64,000 nucleotides of DNA from Arenibacter echinorum (GTDB lineage: Bacteria; Bacteroidota; Bacteroidia; Flavobacteriales; Flavobacteriaceae). This document shows positions 34,281-42,269 of this stretch, one piece after another. Below the pieces are notes generated by a model, which saw only the letters and a program-made list of their open reading frames with translations, did no database searches and was not told where the DNA came from. The DNA is taken from assembly GCF_003259375.1 (NCBI RefSeq), contig NZ_QLLN01000003.1, forward strand, positions 1 through 64,000, given 5' to 3'. Position 1 is the first letter of the stretch; every line of letters starts with the position of its first letter. Position numbers and translations under genes: made by a program.

Positions 34281-36545
34281 CTATAGCCTTATTGGCAATC
34301 TCGTAATCCTTTTTCCGGTAGCCATAAAAATGGCATTGCAGAGTGCTGGTATAAACGGGGGAACAGGGGGTTCCCCAACTCCTGTGGGTTTTTCCTCATT
34401 TTCTACAAAATGTACCACCGTATTGATGGGTGCATCTGTAATACGGGCCACAAGATAGTTGTTGAAATTGTCCTCCATAACGGCCCCATTTTTCACATTT
34501 ATCTCACTTTTCAAGGCCAAACTTGCTCCAAAGGCAGCACCTCCCTCGAATTGGGCCCTTATCCTATCCGGATTAACTGGTACTCCACAATCGATAGCAA
34601 AATGAACCATTGGTATTTTAATATTGTTGTTGTCATCAACCTCCACTTCCACTACGCAGGCTACATAAGTAAGAAAGCTTCGATGGGCAGCAAACCCCAT
34701 TCCTTTGCCTTTTGGAAGGCTTTTGCCCCAACCTGATTTTTCTTTTACCAATTGTATTACTTGCTTAAGGCGATGGGTGTCATATGGGTAGTCTTCCAAT
34801 TTAACGTTGTAGTTGTTGAACCCTTCCATTAGGGCGGTAAAATCAATTTTTCGATCACTGCCCAATAGATCCATCATATTGTCAACGGGATCCATCTCTC
34901 TGGCCTGGGCCACTTGATCTACTATAGATCCAATGGCAAACGCATGGTTGATATTGTGGACAGATCGCAGCCACCCAATCCTTATCTGAGCTTTTGCATC
35001 CAAGGCTTCACAGGATATATTATCAATTTCGAAGGGCATGTCCAAAACGCCCATGCACAATTCGTCCGATGAAGGCCCTGTGGCATCGGCGCTGGCCGTA
35101 CCTGAAATGGATGGAAAAGCCGTACGGTGCACCCAGGAAGTGACCTTATTGTTTTTGTCGATACCGACTTTTATATGTTGTGCACAATTGGAATGGTAAA
35201 AATCGTGCTGAATATCGTCTTCCCTGGTCCATAACAATTTTATGGGCGTATTCATTTCTTTTGAGATCAAGGCAGCTTCCACTACAAAATCGGGTTTGGA
35301 TTTACGGCCAAAGGCACTTCCCAATAGAGTAACGTTAATGGTAACTTCGGATTCCTCAATGCCCAAGGCTTCGGCGACTGCCTGCCGTACCCATTGTGGC
35401 GACTGTACGGGAGCCCATATTTCACAAGTTCCATCTGCATTGTAGCGCGCAACGGCACAAGGGGTTTCCATAGGGGAATGGGCCAAGTGTGGTACCAAAA
35501 AATCGGACTCTATGACCTTGGCAGCTTCTTTTAAAGCTTTGGTTGCCGAACCCTGTTGTCTTTTCACCTGCCCTTCTTTCTGTACGGATCGTTGCATTTG
35601 TTGCATAAAGGCGTTGGAGTCATAGGAAGCATTTATGCCCTTATCCCAAACCACTTCCACGGCATCCCGTGCCTTTATTGCTGTCCAGGTATTGTTGGCC
35701 ACCACTACAATACCCCCCAGTGGGGCATTATAGCCCATAGGAAATGCGGTTGACTCCATTTTATATACTTTGGTGACACCTTCAATAGCAGTGGCCATAT
35801 CGCTGTTGAACGATTTTATTCCGGCCCCAGCCTCTGGATTTCTTTTTATGACCGCGACCTTGAGATCTGGAATCTGTACATCCAGTCCATAGACCGCCTT
35901 CCCTGTTACGATATCCTCTAGATCATAGATAACCGTTTCCTTGGAAATAAATTTAAAATCTTTGGAGTCCTTTAAAGTAATTTCATTTTCCTCTGGAATG
36001 GGTAAGGCTCCTGCTTTTTCGGCCAAATATCCGTAACCCAAACTTTTTCCCGAACTGTGGACTATTTCATGATTTACGGCACTACATTCAGAAATATCTA
36101 CTTGCCATTCCTGGGCCGCTGCCTGCATCAACATTAATTTAACCGTGGCACCAGCTATCCTTAAAGGTTGATAAAACATTCTAACGCTATAGGAACCGTC
36201 CGTATTTTGATCGCCATATTTTACATCTCCAACAGCCTGTATTATTTTTACTTTGGTCCAATCGGCTTCCATTTCATCGGCCATGACCAAGGGTAGGCTT
36301 GTTCTAATACCCGTACCCATTTCCGAGCGGTGGGCAATGAGTTGCACCTCCCCGGTTCCCAAAATCGTGATATATACGTTAGGAGCAAAAACAGCGTCTT
36401 CCCGCCCGGTTAAAAAGGCATTTTTATCTTGCTTGCACCCCAAAGGAACGCCAAGGATCAAACCAGTGCTGCCCAAGGCCCCAATTTTCACGAAATCTCT
36501 TCTACTAACTTTAAACAGTTTATTATTGGAAGGGTTTGGTTTCAT
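34281..36545 (-). CDS. Molybdenum hydroxylase large subunit, IorB-like (xanthine dehydrogenase family)
   Basis: The start at 36545 (MKPNPSNNKLFKVSRRDFVK) gives a twin-arginine-type leader and follows the small-subunit stop codon by one base; the frame is open to 36605. The protein of about 754 residues has two aldehyde-oxidase-type domains for the molybdopterin cofactor: FAPNVYITILGTGEVQLIAHRSEMG, ESDFLVPHLAHSPMETPCAVAR and LLGSAFGRKSKPDFVVEAALIS. The GVGEPPVPPFIPALCNAI block near the end holds the active-site Glu. Isoquinoline 1-oxidoreductase is the best known member; it hydroxylates N-heterocycles or aldehydes in the periplasm. Substrate is unknown here. Confidence 0.9.
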   Translation of the reverse strand: MKPNPSNNKLFKVSRRDFVKIGALGSTGLILGVPLGCKQDKNAFLTGREDAVFAPNVYITILGTGEVQLIAHRSEMGTGIRTSLPLVMADEMEADWTKVKIIQAVGDVKYGDQNTDGSYSVRMFYQPLRIAGATVKLMLMQAAAQEWQVDISECSAVNHEIVHSSGKSLGYGYLAEKAGALPIPEENEITLKDSKDFKFISKETVIYDLEDIVTGKAVYGLDVQIPDLKVAVIKRNPEAGAGIKSFNSDMATAIEGVTKVYKMESTAFPMGYNAPLGGIVVVANNTWTAIKARDAVEVVWDKGINASYDSNAFMQQMQRSVQKEGQVKRQQGSATKALKEAAKVIESDFLVPHLAHSPMETPCAVARYNADGTCEIWAPVQSPQWVRQAVAEALGIEESEVTINVTLLGSAFGRKSKPDFVVEAALISKEMNTPIKLLWTREDDIQHDFYHSNCAQHIKVGIDKNNKVTSWVHRTAFPSISGTASADATGPSSDELCMGVLDMPFEIDNISCEALDAKAQIRIGWLRSVHNINHAFAIGSIVDQVAQAREMDPVDNMMDLLGSDRKIDFTALMEGFNNYNVKLEDYPYDTHRLKQVIQLVKEKSGWGKSLPKGKGMGFAAHRSFLTYVACVVEVEVDDNNNIKIPMVHFAIDCGVPVNPDRIRAQFEGGAAFGASLALKSEINVKNGAVMEDNFNNYLVARITDAPINTVVHFVENEEKPTGVGEPPVPPFIPALCNAIFMATGKRITRLPIRL

Positions 36546-36546
36546 A

Positions 36547-37008
36547 TTACACATTGTTTTTAGCAGCGTTCTTAATGGCACTTCTAATTCGGATATAGGT
36601 TCCACAGCGACAAATATTGCCGGACATAGCTTGTTCTATGTCTGCGTCCGAAGGATTTCCGTTTTGTTCCAATAATGCTATGGCCGACATGATTTGGCCA
36701 CTTTGGCAAAATCCACATTGGGGAACGTTCTCAGCAATCCATGCTTTTTGTACAGGGTGAAGTCCATCTTTTCCGACCCCTTCAATGGTGGTAATAGCTT
36801 TATCGTTGATAGCTGAAATTGGTAGACTGCAGGACCTAACTGCCGTACCGTCCAAATGGACCGTACAAGATCCACATACGGCTATTCCACAACCGTATTT
36901 GGTTCCGGTCAGCCCCAATTGATCACGAAGCGCCCATAATAATGGGGTGTCGGGAGCACATTCAATTGATACCTTTTGGTCATTGATGTTTAAGGTGAAT
37001 TTTTCCAT
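36547..37008 (-). CDS. Molybdenum hydroxylase [2Fe-2S] subunit, IorA-like
   Basis: The start at 37008 ([13 protein letters not shown]) is preferred to 37038, because family members begin just before the first strand. The 153-residue protein has a plant-type ferredoxin domain ([13 protein letters not shown], with two further Cys around it) and a C-terminal four-helix domain with [10 protein letters not shown] and [11 protein letters not shown], giving two [2Fe-2S] clusters. It hands electrons from the molybdenum subunit to an acceptor. The pair is complete except that the usual cytochrome c partner is not adjacent. The two genes are separated by one base. Confidence 0.92.
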   Translation of the reverse strand: MEKFTLNINDQKVSIECAPDTPLLWALRDQLGLTGTKYGCGIAVCGSCTVHLDGTAVRSCSLPISAINDKAITTIEGVGKDGLHPVQKAWIAENVPQCGFCQSGQIMSAIALLEQNGNPSDADIEQAMSGNICRCGTYIRIRSAIKNAAKNNV

Positions 37009-37038
37009 GGGCAATATCATTATTTGTTTAATAACCAT

Positions 37039-37685
37039 ATGGCGACATGCAATTGGATAGGCTTTTAAAGCCTTTTGTGTGGTTCTAAAAGGTTGATTTA
37101 GAATAGTTTTGCCCCATATTTAGCATCAAGGTAATAAATAAATCAATTACTCAGATCGGAATGTATAATATATTCGGTAGACAGGCATCTTGTTTTTGCT
37201 GTCCTATTATGGAACGGCGGGGTTGAAAGTTCAAGGCTCAAAATTCAAAGTTGTATTCGGCAGACCAGATAAAAAAACGACCGGCCATTGTGTCCTAGTA
37301 AGTAGGGGAGGGCTCATAATCGGGCAACTTTGCACAGCGCTGCTGCACGGACAATGACGCACAAAAAAGCTCCTTCCCTTGGACTTGAGTTGGACGGACC
37401 TTCCCCATCCCACTCCCAAGGAGGGGGAGTTATTGGAAATCGACGTTCCTCACATTATATAAATGTTATTACTTTTTTTAAAGGCCTCCTACCTAACTTT
37501 TGACTAGATGTGCTAACGTAATTATTAATATTGATGAGAATCAAGTTCCCCTTCCATGGGAGGGGGTTAGGGGGAGGACTTCATGGCAGGATGTTCATAT
37601 CCCCATCGCTGGCGGGAGTTTACCTATCGGCAGACAGGCATCATGCTCGCGCCAGCAGGTGGCCAGGGCTTTCCCAATTCATTAT
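37039..37685. other. Intergenic region with fragments of dispersed repeats
   Basis: No gene is supported in these 647 bases. Short purine-rich palindromic words of the GGAGGGGG type occur near 37400 and 37555, and the split palindrome at 37605-37656 holds a copy of the 17-bp repeat. The rest is unremarkable. Confidence 0.5.
37605..37656. repeat. REP-like palindrome split by the 17-bp repeat (copy 3)
   Basis: CGCTGGCGGGAG at 37607-37618 and CTCGCGCCAGC near 37646-37656 are the two arms of the palindrome seen at 33747, but the 3-nt loop is replaced by about 27 bp that include CCTATCGGCAGACAGGC at 37623-37639. It looks as if one repeat had entered the loop of another. Confidence 0.65.
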
Positions 37686-38789
37686 TTATTCAGGAGATTT
37701 TCCCCTGACCTCAGTATACACCTTTTTCATCACCTCTGTTTTACCTTCATCCTCTGCTATGGCATGGGTGGTAAACATCATGACTCCGGTCGACTTCCCA
37801 GCTAGTCCGCCCCGCAATACCGTTTCAAAGGCTTCATTGGTAACAATGCCCGGCTCATTATAGGCCTGGACAATTGGCCATATTTTGGGGTAGGCACCAT
37901 CTTCAGCACCTATCTTGTTGCTGAACCATTCTATGTTTTCCTGCACCCAATTGGGGTCTCTTCCCATTCTTTGATGGTAGACCATAGGCGAAAAAACATC
38001 TACGGTTTTCTTTAAAAGATCGTAATCCAATCCCAGAATCCGTTCCCTGGCTCCATTAAATTCTTCATCGTTCCAAGGACAATGATAAAGACCAAGAAGG
38101 GCATCGGGTTTAATTTCGGTCATAATACTCTTCATATTGGAAGTCCAATCGTAAATAACCTGGCAACGCCATTTACGCCATATAGCATCGTGGTTTTTAA
38201 GGATGTATTCTGCCTTTTCAGGAGTAGTGGCATCCGGCAAACGGATGTTGTTATCCTTTGAAAAGCTATTTAGACAATGCTTGCAAAAGCAAGTTTCCGG
38301 TAAAATGGGTTCCGGGTCTTCAAATTGGGCGTGCCAGTGCACATAGTCCATCCACACCCCATCCAGATCATACTCCAGAAGCAAGTCCCGCAGCTGGTCA
38401 AAACGATATTTTCTAAAACCGGGTTCAGTAGGGCAGGCTCCCATAAACCAAGTGGCGGACTCAACTCTTTCTCCTTTCTCATTTATGGCCCAAGCCTCTG
38501 GATGGGTATCCACATAACCTTTGCCGTTCAAAGTGGCGAATTCGGCATATACCCTGGCTCCTTCGGCCCTTGCCCGGACTATCATGTCCTCGTTTAGGGA
38601 CCCATTGTGGACAAATATAGCATTAACCCCAAGGTCGTTGAGCTTATACCCTTTGTCCCATAAGGGTTTGGGATTCCCATAGACCCCCTTTATCTCTATG
38701 GTTTTAGAAGTAGATGACCCGCAGGACACAAGTCCTAACGAGGAAATAAGGATTAGGTATATACATCGGAATTTTACATTTGAAGTCAT
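37686..38789 (-). CDS. Lipoprotein with TIM-barrel glycosidase-like domain
   Basis: The 367 residues begin with a lipoprotein signal (LILISSLGLVSC, Cys23). A barrel follows with strands GVNAIFVHN, GARVYAEFATLNG, LDGVWMDYVHWHAQF and PDALLGLYHCPWN; the DGVWMDY strand end is where catalytic acids often lie in GH10/GH13-like barrels. A CFCKHC group near residue 175 resembles the Cys pair in related putative glycosidases. VFSPMVYHQRMG and IWPIVQAYNEPG continue the barrel. No CAZy family is assigned. It stands alone in the periplasm-facing group of genes; the substrate is unknown. Confidence 0.65.
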   Translation of the reverse strand: MTSNVKFRCIYLILISSLGLVSCGSSTSKTIEIKGVYGNPKPLWDKGYKLNDLGVNAIFVHNGSLNEDMIVRARAEGARVYAEFATLNGKGYVDTHPEAWAINEKGERVESATWFMGACPTEPGFRKYRFDQLRDLLLEYDLDGVWMDYVHWHAQFEDPEPILPETCFCKHCLNSFSKDNNIRLPDATTPEKAEYILKNHDAIWRKWRCQVIYDWTSNMKSIMTEIKPDALLGLYHCPWNDEEFNGARERILGLDYDLLKKTVDVFSPMVYHQRMGRDPNWVQENIEWFSNKIGAEDGAYPKIWPIVQAYNEPGIVTNEAFETVLRGGLAGKSTGVMMFTTHAIAEDEGKTEVMKKVYTEVRGKSPE

Positions 38790-38911
38790 ACCCTTTAATT
38801 TTTGACAATTAATTTACAACTTCCTGCAAAATATTGTTGCATCTGTCAGCACGATTATAGATACATTTCAACGTAAAAAAGATGCATTTTGTCGGTAAAT
38901 GGACAGAACAC

Positions 38912-39619
38912 CTATTTTATGCCCCCAAAAGCTCCAAAACACATATTCTTATGCAATATCTCCACCTTGCTGAAACCCAGCTTTTTCATAAGGTCCAGTT
39001 GATAGTTCATAGATCTTGGAGAATCCTCTTTGGCCACATAATCCAACACTTTTTTCCTATAATCCTTTCCGCCCAATTCCTCCAGATAATCGCCATATCT
39101 TTCCCAGGTATATTCACTGAGTATTTCGGTGTCCTGGGTAATCAGGTCCGAAATCATAAGGCAGCCTCCCGGCTTTAGCAGGCCATATATTTTTTTAAAG
39201 GTTGTTTCCCAATCATGATCGTCCCTTAAATGATGCAGCACGGCCCCTGCCAAAATGATATCGTAACGGTTTTGCTTTAGAGATACTTCTCTAACATCTC
39301 CTTTTACCACATGTACCTTTTTATTGGTCTGTTCGGTTACCCTTTCGAAGGCCCTGTCCAACATGGGGCCACTAAGGTCTACCAAAGTACATTCCAGGTT
39401 GGGGAGCTTGGAGAGCATTTTTAAGGAATAATTTCCAGCGCCACATCCAATGTCCAGCAATTGCTCTGCATTGGGGGCAATTCTTTTGGCCGCTTCCGTA
39501 ATCAATTCCAAGGAAATTTTTGCGTCAATAGTGGTAAGTTGCCCGGTATCCAAATTGGAGAAGCGCTCCACATCCTTGTCGAACCGCTGCCTAATTTCTT
39601 CTATGGTGGATTTATTCAT
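38912..39619 (-). CDS. Class I SAM-dependent methyltransferase
   Basis: This 235-residue cytosolic protein has motif I LLDIGCGAGNYSLKML near residue 56, motif II CTLVDLSGPMLDRA near residue 77, a VKGDVREV step, and ILAGAVLHHLRDD as motif IV. KIYGLLKPGGCLMISDLI is motif V. The substrate cannot be read from the sequence; members with this layout often act on small molecules. It is 30 bp downstream of the Ldh-family gene on the same strand, probably one transcript. Confidence 0.9.
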   Translation of the reverse strand: MNKSTIEEIRQRFDKDVERFSNLDTGQLTTIDAKISLELITEAAKRIAPNAEQLLDIGCGAGNYSLKMLSKLPNLECTLVDLSGPMLDRAFERVTEQTNKKVHVVKGDVREVSLKQNRYDIILAGAVLHHLRDDHDWETTFKKIYGLLKPGGCLMISDLITQDTEILSEYTWERYGDYLEELGGKDYRKKVLDYVAKEDSPRSMNYQLDLMKKLGFSKVEILHKNMCFGAFGGIK

Positions 39620-39649
39620 TTCTTGTAAGGTATATTTATTCTTAATTTT

Positions 39650-40657
39650 TTATGATTCGGACAGTGCCATTATCCTTTCCCAAACACTTTCGCTAACGGG
39701 CATTCCGCTCTTTAAGTTTTCTTCCCGGGTAAGGGCACTCCTTTCCCCAGGATAATAAATTTTGTCTCCGGCCTGCATGGGTTCCACGTCATGGGTATAG
39801 TCAATAATTTCATTTAATAGTTTTTCCTGTAATGCCTTGTCGTTAAAAACTTCTTGGTAAATGCACAGGTACACCTGGGATATCCCGGTTTCAAAATCTT
39901 TTTGCCCTACCTTGTATGTAGAATTACCGGCGGACAAAAGGGTGGCCAACATATCCAAAATTATGGATAGGGCAGAACCTTTCCAATAACCAATGGGCAG
40001 ACCGCGTTCCTTTACCGTAATTTTCTCGGGATCGTTGGACAGTTCGTCATTGGCATCCCACCCCCCAGGAAAAGGTAGTTTTTTGCCCCTTAGTTTATAG
40101 TCGTTGATCTTCCCGAAAGCGAATTGGGAAATGGCCATATCCAATACCACATTTCCGCCCTTCCTTGGAATGGATACAATGAACGGATTGTTGCCAATTC
40201 GGCTGTCCTTACCGCCCCAAGGTGGCATATTGGGTTGTGTATTGGTAAATAGGATAGAAATGCAACCTTCATCCGCAGCCAGTTTTCCGTAGGTGCCGCC
40301 GCGCATCCAGTGATTGGTATTGCGCAAAGCCACTAGTCCCATTCCATGTGTCTTGGCCAGTTCCACGGCCCGGTTGGTACACTTGGTAGCATTGATGATG
40401 CCAGGGCCATAGTTCCCATCCCACCGTTCTATACTGCCAAATGTCTCCACTTTTTCCGCTTCTGTATTAATTTTAACGCTACCGTTTTCCACATATTCCA
40501 GAAATAGAGGTACACGGTTTATCCCATGTGAATTTACCCCGGCCAAGGTACTCTCGGTATAGGTTTGGGCCAGCAAGTGGGCCTTTTCCTGGGTGAACTT
40601 ATATTTTAAGAACAGTTTGTAGAGCACATCCTGCATGTGATTGGAGGTAATTTGCAT
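39650..40657 (-). CDS. Ldh-family (malate/L-lactate/diketogulonate) dehydrogenase
   Basis: The ATG at 40657 (MQITSNHMQDVLYKLF) is preferred over the TTG four codons upstream; the remnant at 42188 begins with the same residues. The 335-residue protein shows the family marks: NSHGINRVPLFLEYVENG near residue 42, NHWMRGGTYGKLAADEGCI with the catalytic His, and RIGNNPFIVSIPRKGGNVVLDMA. These NAD(P)-dependent enzymes of the YiaK/DlgD type reduce 2-keto acids of sugar catabolism. The substrate might be diketogulonate or a related uronate product. A palindromic site lies about 115 bp upstream. Confidence 0.9.
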   Translation of the reverse strand: MQITSNHMQDVLYKLFLKYKFTQEKAHLLAQTYTESTLAGVNSHGINRVPLFLEYVENGSVKINTEAEKVETFGSIERWDGNYGPGIINATKCTNRAVELAKTHGMGLVALRNTNHWMRGGTYGKLAADEGCISILFTNTQPNMPPWGGKDSRIGNNPFIVSIPRKGGNVVLDMAISQFAFGKINDYKLRGKKLPFPGGWDANDELSNDPEKITVKERGLPIGYWKGSALSIILDMLATLLSAGNSTYKVGQKDFETGISQVYLCIYQEVFNDKALQEKLLNEIIDYTHDVEPMQAGDKIYYPGERSALTREENLKSGMPVSESVWERIMALSES

Positions 40658-40771
40658 GTTTTTTTTCAATTAAAGGGTGATTACTGGTGTCTTCGCTTTT
40701 GTTGTCGAGATTAATACGAATCTAATTCATCTTGGTACAATTACTGAATAAATGTACGTATTCTTTTAAGT

Positions 40772-40789
40772 ATGGTAATCGCATACCAT
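40772..40789. promoter_or_regulatory. Operator-like inverted repeat upstream of the Ldh-family gene
   Basis: ATGGTA at 40772-40777 and TACCAT at 40784-40789 pair around ATCGCA, an 18-bp inverted repeat. It resembles GntR/LacI-type operators in form and lies 115 bp upstream of the dehydrogenase start. No binding regulator is encoded nearby, so this is a suggestion. Confidence 0.4.
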
Positions 40790-40978
40790 TGAGATGGTTA
40801 ATGCTCATTTTAACTTCATTCAAAATACTACTCTTTGTAAATGAAAGTTCAATTTAACAAATTTATAAAGTGGTATGTTATAAGTATGAATGTATTGATT
40901 GAGTACCTGATCCATTAATTTCAACAAATAAAACGAACCCTTAATCCGAACTATTACATATTTTTTTATCTAATGTTT

Positions 40979-41033
40979 ACATTTGATTAACATTTGATTA
41001 ACATTTGATTAACATTTGATTTACATTTGAGTT
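40979..41033 (+). repeat. 11-bp tandem repeat, five units
   Basis: The unit ACATTTGATTA occurs three times exactly at 40979-41011, then ACATTTGATTT at 41012-41022 and ACATTTGAGTT at 41023-41033. The period equals about one helical turn, so A/T steps are in phase and the DNA may be bent. It ends 164 bp before the membrane-protein start. Confidence 0.9.
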
Positions 41034-41197
41034 TTGTTGTATGTTTTTTCAATCATTAATAGGCTAAAATTGAAGAGGAAGTTGGAAAAAGTTTTGAAAT
41101 ACCTATCAGTTTAAAGGCTTCCATAAAGTTTGCCAAAGCAGACATCAAGACCTCCAAATGTGCGATTAAATTTTAGGTGAATTGTAAATAAAAACTT

Positions 41198-41944
41198 ATG
41201 AAGAAGAAGTTATCCCCCAAATATGTTCTAAGATTTTTGGGTATTATCATAGCAACCTTGATAGTATTAAGTACCCTTGGAAAAGGACTCCAACTTTATG
41301 TGGATAATAAATTTGTCGACTTTTTTGTTAAGCTATTTTATTTGGATAATGAAATGTCCGTTCCTACTTTTTATTCTGCATGTGCCTTAATGCTTTCAGG
41401 TTTAATACTAATTTTAATTGCCTTGAAAAAGAAAGATCTTCATGAGAAATATTTATCCTGGATTGGTCTTGGACTTTTATTTATGTTCCTAAGTATTGAC
41501 GAAATTTGCGTAATACATGAACATTTATCCGGAATGGTTCAAAAATCGTACAAAACTACCGGATTTTTATATTATGGTTGGGTAATCCCATATGGTATTC
41601 TGATTTTGGTACTAGGTACTACATATTTTAAGTTTGTAATGGCTCTTCAGCCTAAGGTGAGGTATTATATGATATTGTCAGGAGCGATTTTTATAATGGG
41701 CAGTGTTGGTGTTGAAATGATAACTGCCAAGATTGCTTTTATTGGAGGCGAGGAAAATTGGGCATATATCACTCTGATGACCATAGAAGAGGGAATGGAA
41801 ATGTTTGGAATAGCATTGTTCATTTATACACTATTCTTATATATTAATATTGAATTTGGCTCATTAAAGATTACTGTAAAGGGTAAAAAGAGTTTGAAGA
41901 ATGAAAAGAAAATTACATCAACAGAACCGATTAAATCCCATTAA
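41198..41944 (+). CDS. Multi-pass membrane protein of unknown function
   Basis: The 248-residue protein has about six predicted helices: FLGIIIATLIVLSTLG, YSACALMLSGLILILIAL, WIGLGLLFMFLSIDEICVI, VIPYGILILVLGTTYFKFV, YYMILSGAIFIMGSVGVEMI and the late MFGIALFIYTLFLYINI. Charged residues inside the third helix (DEICVIHEH) and at GVEMITAKI with EEGMEM look functional, like a metal or proton site. The C-terminal tail is lysine-rich. I do not recognise the family. Base composition is more AT-rich than the genes to its left, and the 11-bp repeat lies upstream. Confidence 0.75.
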   Translation: MKKKLSPKYVLRFLGIIIATLIVLSTLGKGLQLYVDNKFVDFFVKLFYLDNEMSVPTFYSACALMLSGLILILIALKKKDLHEKYLSWIGLGLLFMFLSIDEICVIHEHLSGMVQKSYKTTGFLYYGWVIPYGILILVLGTTYFKFVMALQPKVRYYMILSGAIFIMGSVGVEMITAKIAFIGGEENWAYITLMTIEEGMEMFGIALFIYTLFLYINIEFGSLKITVKGKKSLKNEKKITSTEPIKSH

Positions 41945-41987
41945 TACCCCTTTGAAATCAAGGATAGGTATTATACAATACTGAGGG

Positions 41988-42024
41988 TGAGATACAATTT
42001 AAACAATAGTTTAAATTTGTCTCA
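41988..42024. terminator. Long AT-rich hairpin after the membrane-protein gene
   Basis: CAATTTAAAC near 41995-42004 pairs with GTTTAAATTTG at 42009-42019 around AATA, and TGAGA at 41988-41992 with TCTCA at 42020-42024, with a small bulge. It lies 44 bp after the stop codon. No T-run follows, so its role as a terminator is probable only. Confidence 0.5.
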
Positions 42025-42068
42025 TTGAGGCTATTTGAGTCGTACTTAGAATCTCATGCTGAAGTAAA

Positions 42069-42188
42069 TTACATTAAGGTGTTCTCGGTATAGGTTTGGA
42101 CCAGCAAGTTGGCCTTTTCCTGAGGCAATTTATATTTTAGGAACAGTTTGTGGAGTACATCCTGCATGTATTGGGAGGTAATTTGCAT
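42069..42188 (-). pseudogene. Remnant: duplicated 5' end of the Ldh-family gene
   Basis: The 39 codons from ATG at 42188 (MQITSQYMQDVLHKLFLKYK) match the N-terminus of the Ldh-family gene at 40657 (MQITSNHMQDVLYKLFLKYK) and continue as LPQEKANLLVQTYTENTL against FTQEKAHLLAQTYTESTL. Homology stops at TL, and a stop codon follows after one residue. The two sites are about 1.5 kb apart in the same orientation, with the membrane-protein gene between them. It may be what is left of a duplication, or of a second full gene largely deleted. The frame is still open, so expression of a short peptide cannot be excluded. Confidence 0.8.
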
Positions 42189-42269
42189 GGTTATTTATTT
42201 GTTTAATTGTTCATAGTAAACAACAATCCTTCCGGCTGCTGTGATTATAGGTTAATTATGTGCGATAAT

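Larger units (their letters stand above)
40670..41197. other. AT-rich intergenic region with operator-like and tandem repeats
   Basis: No gene is supported in these 528 bases. Within it are the inverted repeat at 40772-40789 and the 11-bp tandem repeat at 40979-41033, listed separately. The region separates the minus-strand dehydrogenase from the plus-strand membrane protein, so promoters for both should be here. Confidence 0.5.

Noticed and set aside
36546..36605. N-terminal extension of the IorB-like frame into the IorA-like gene
   Set aside because: The start at 36545 gives a twin-arginine leader one base after the upstream stop codon, the normal layout.
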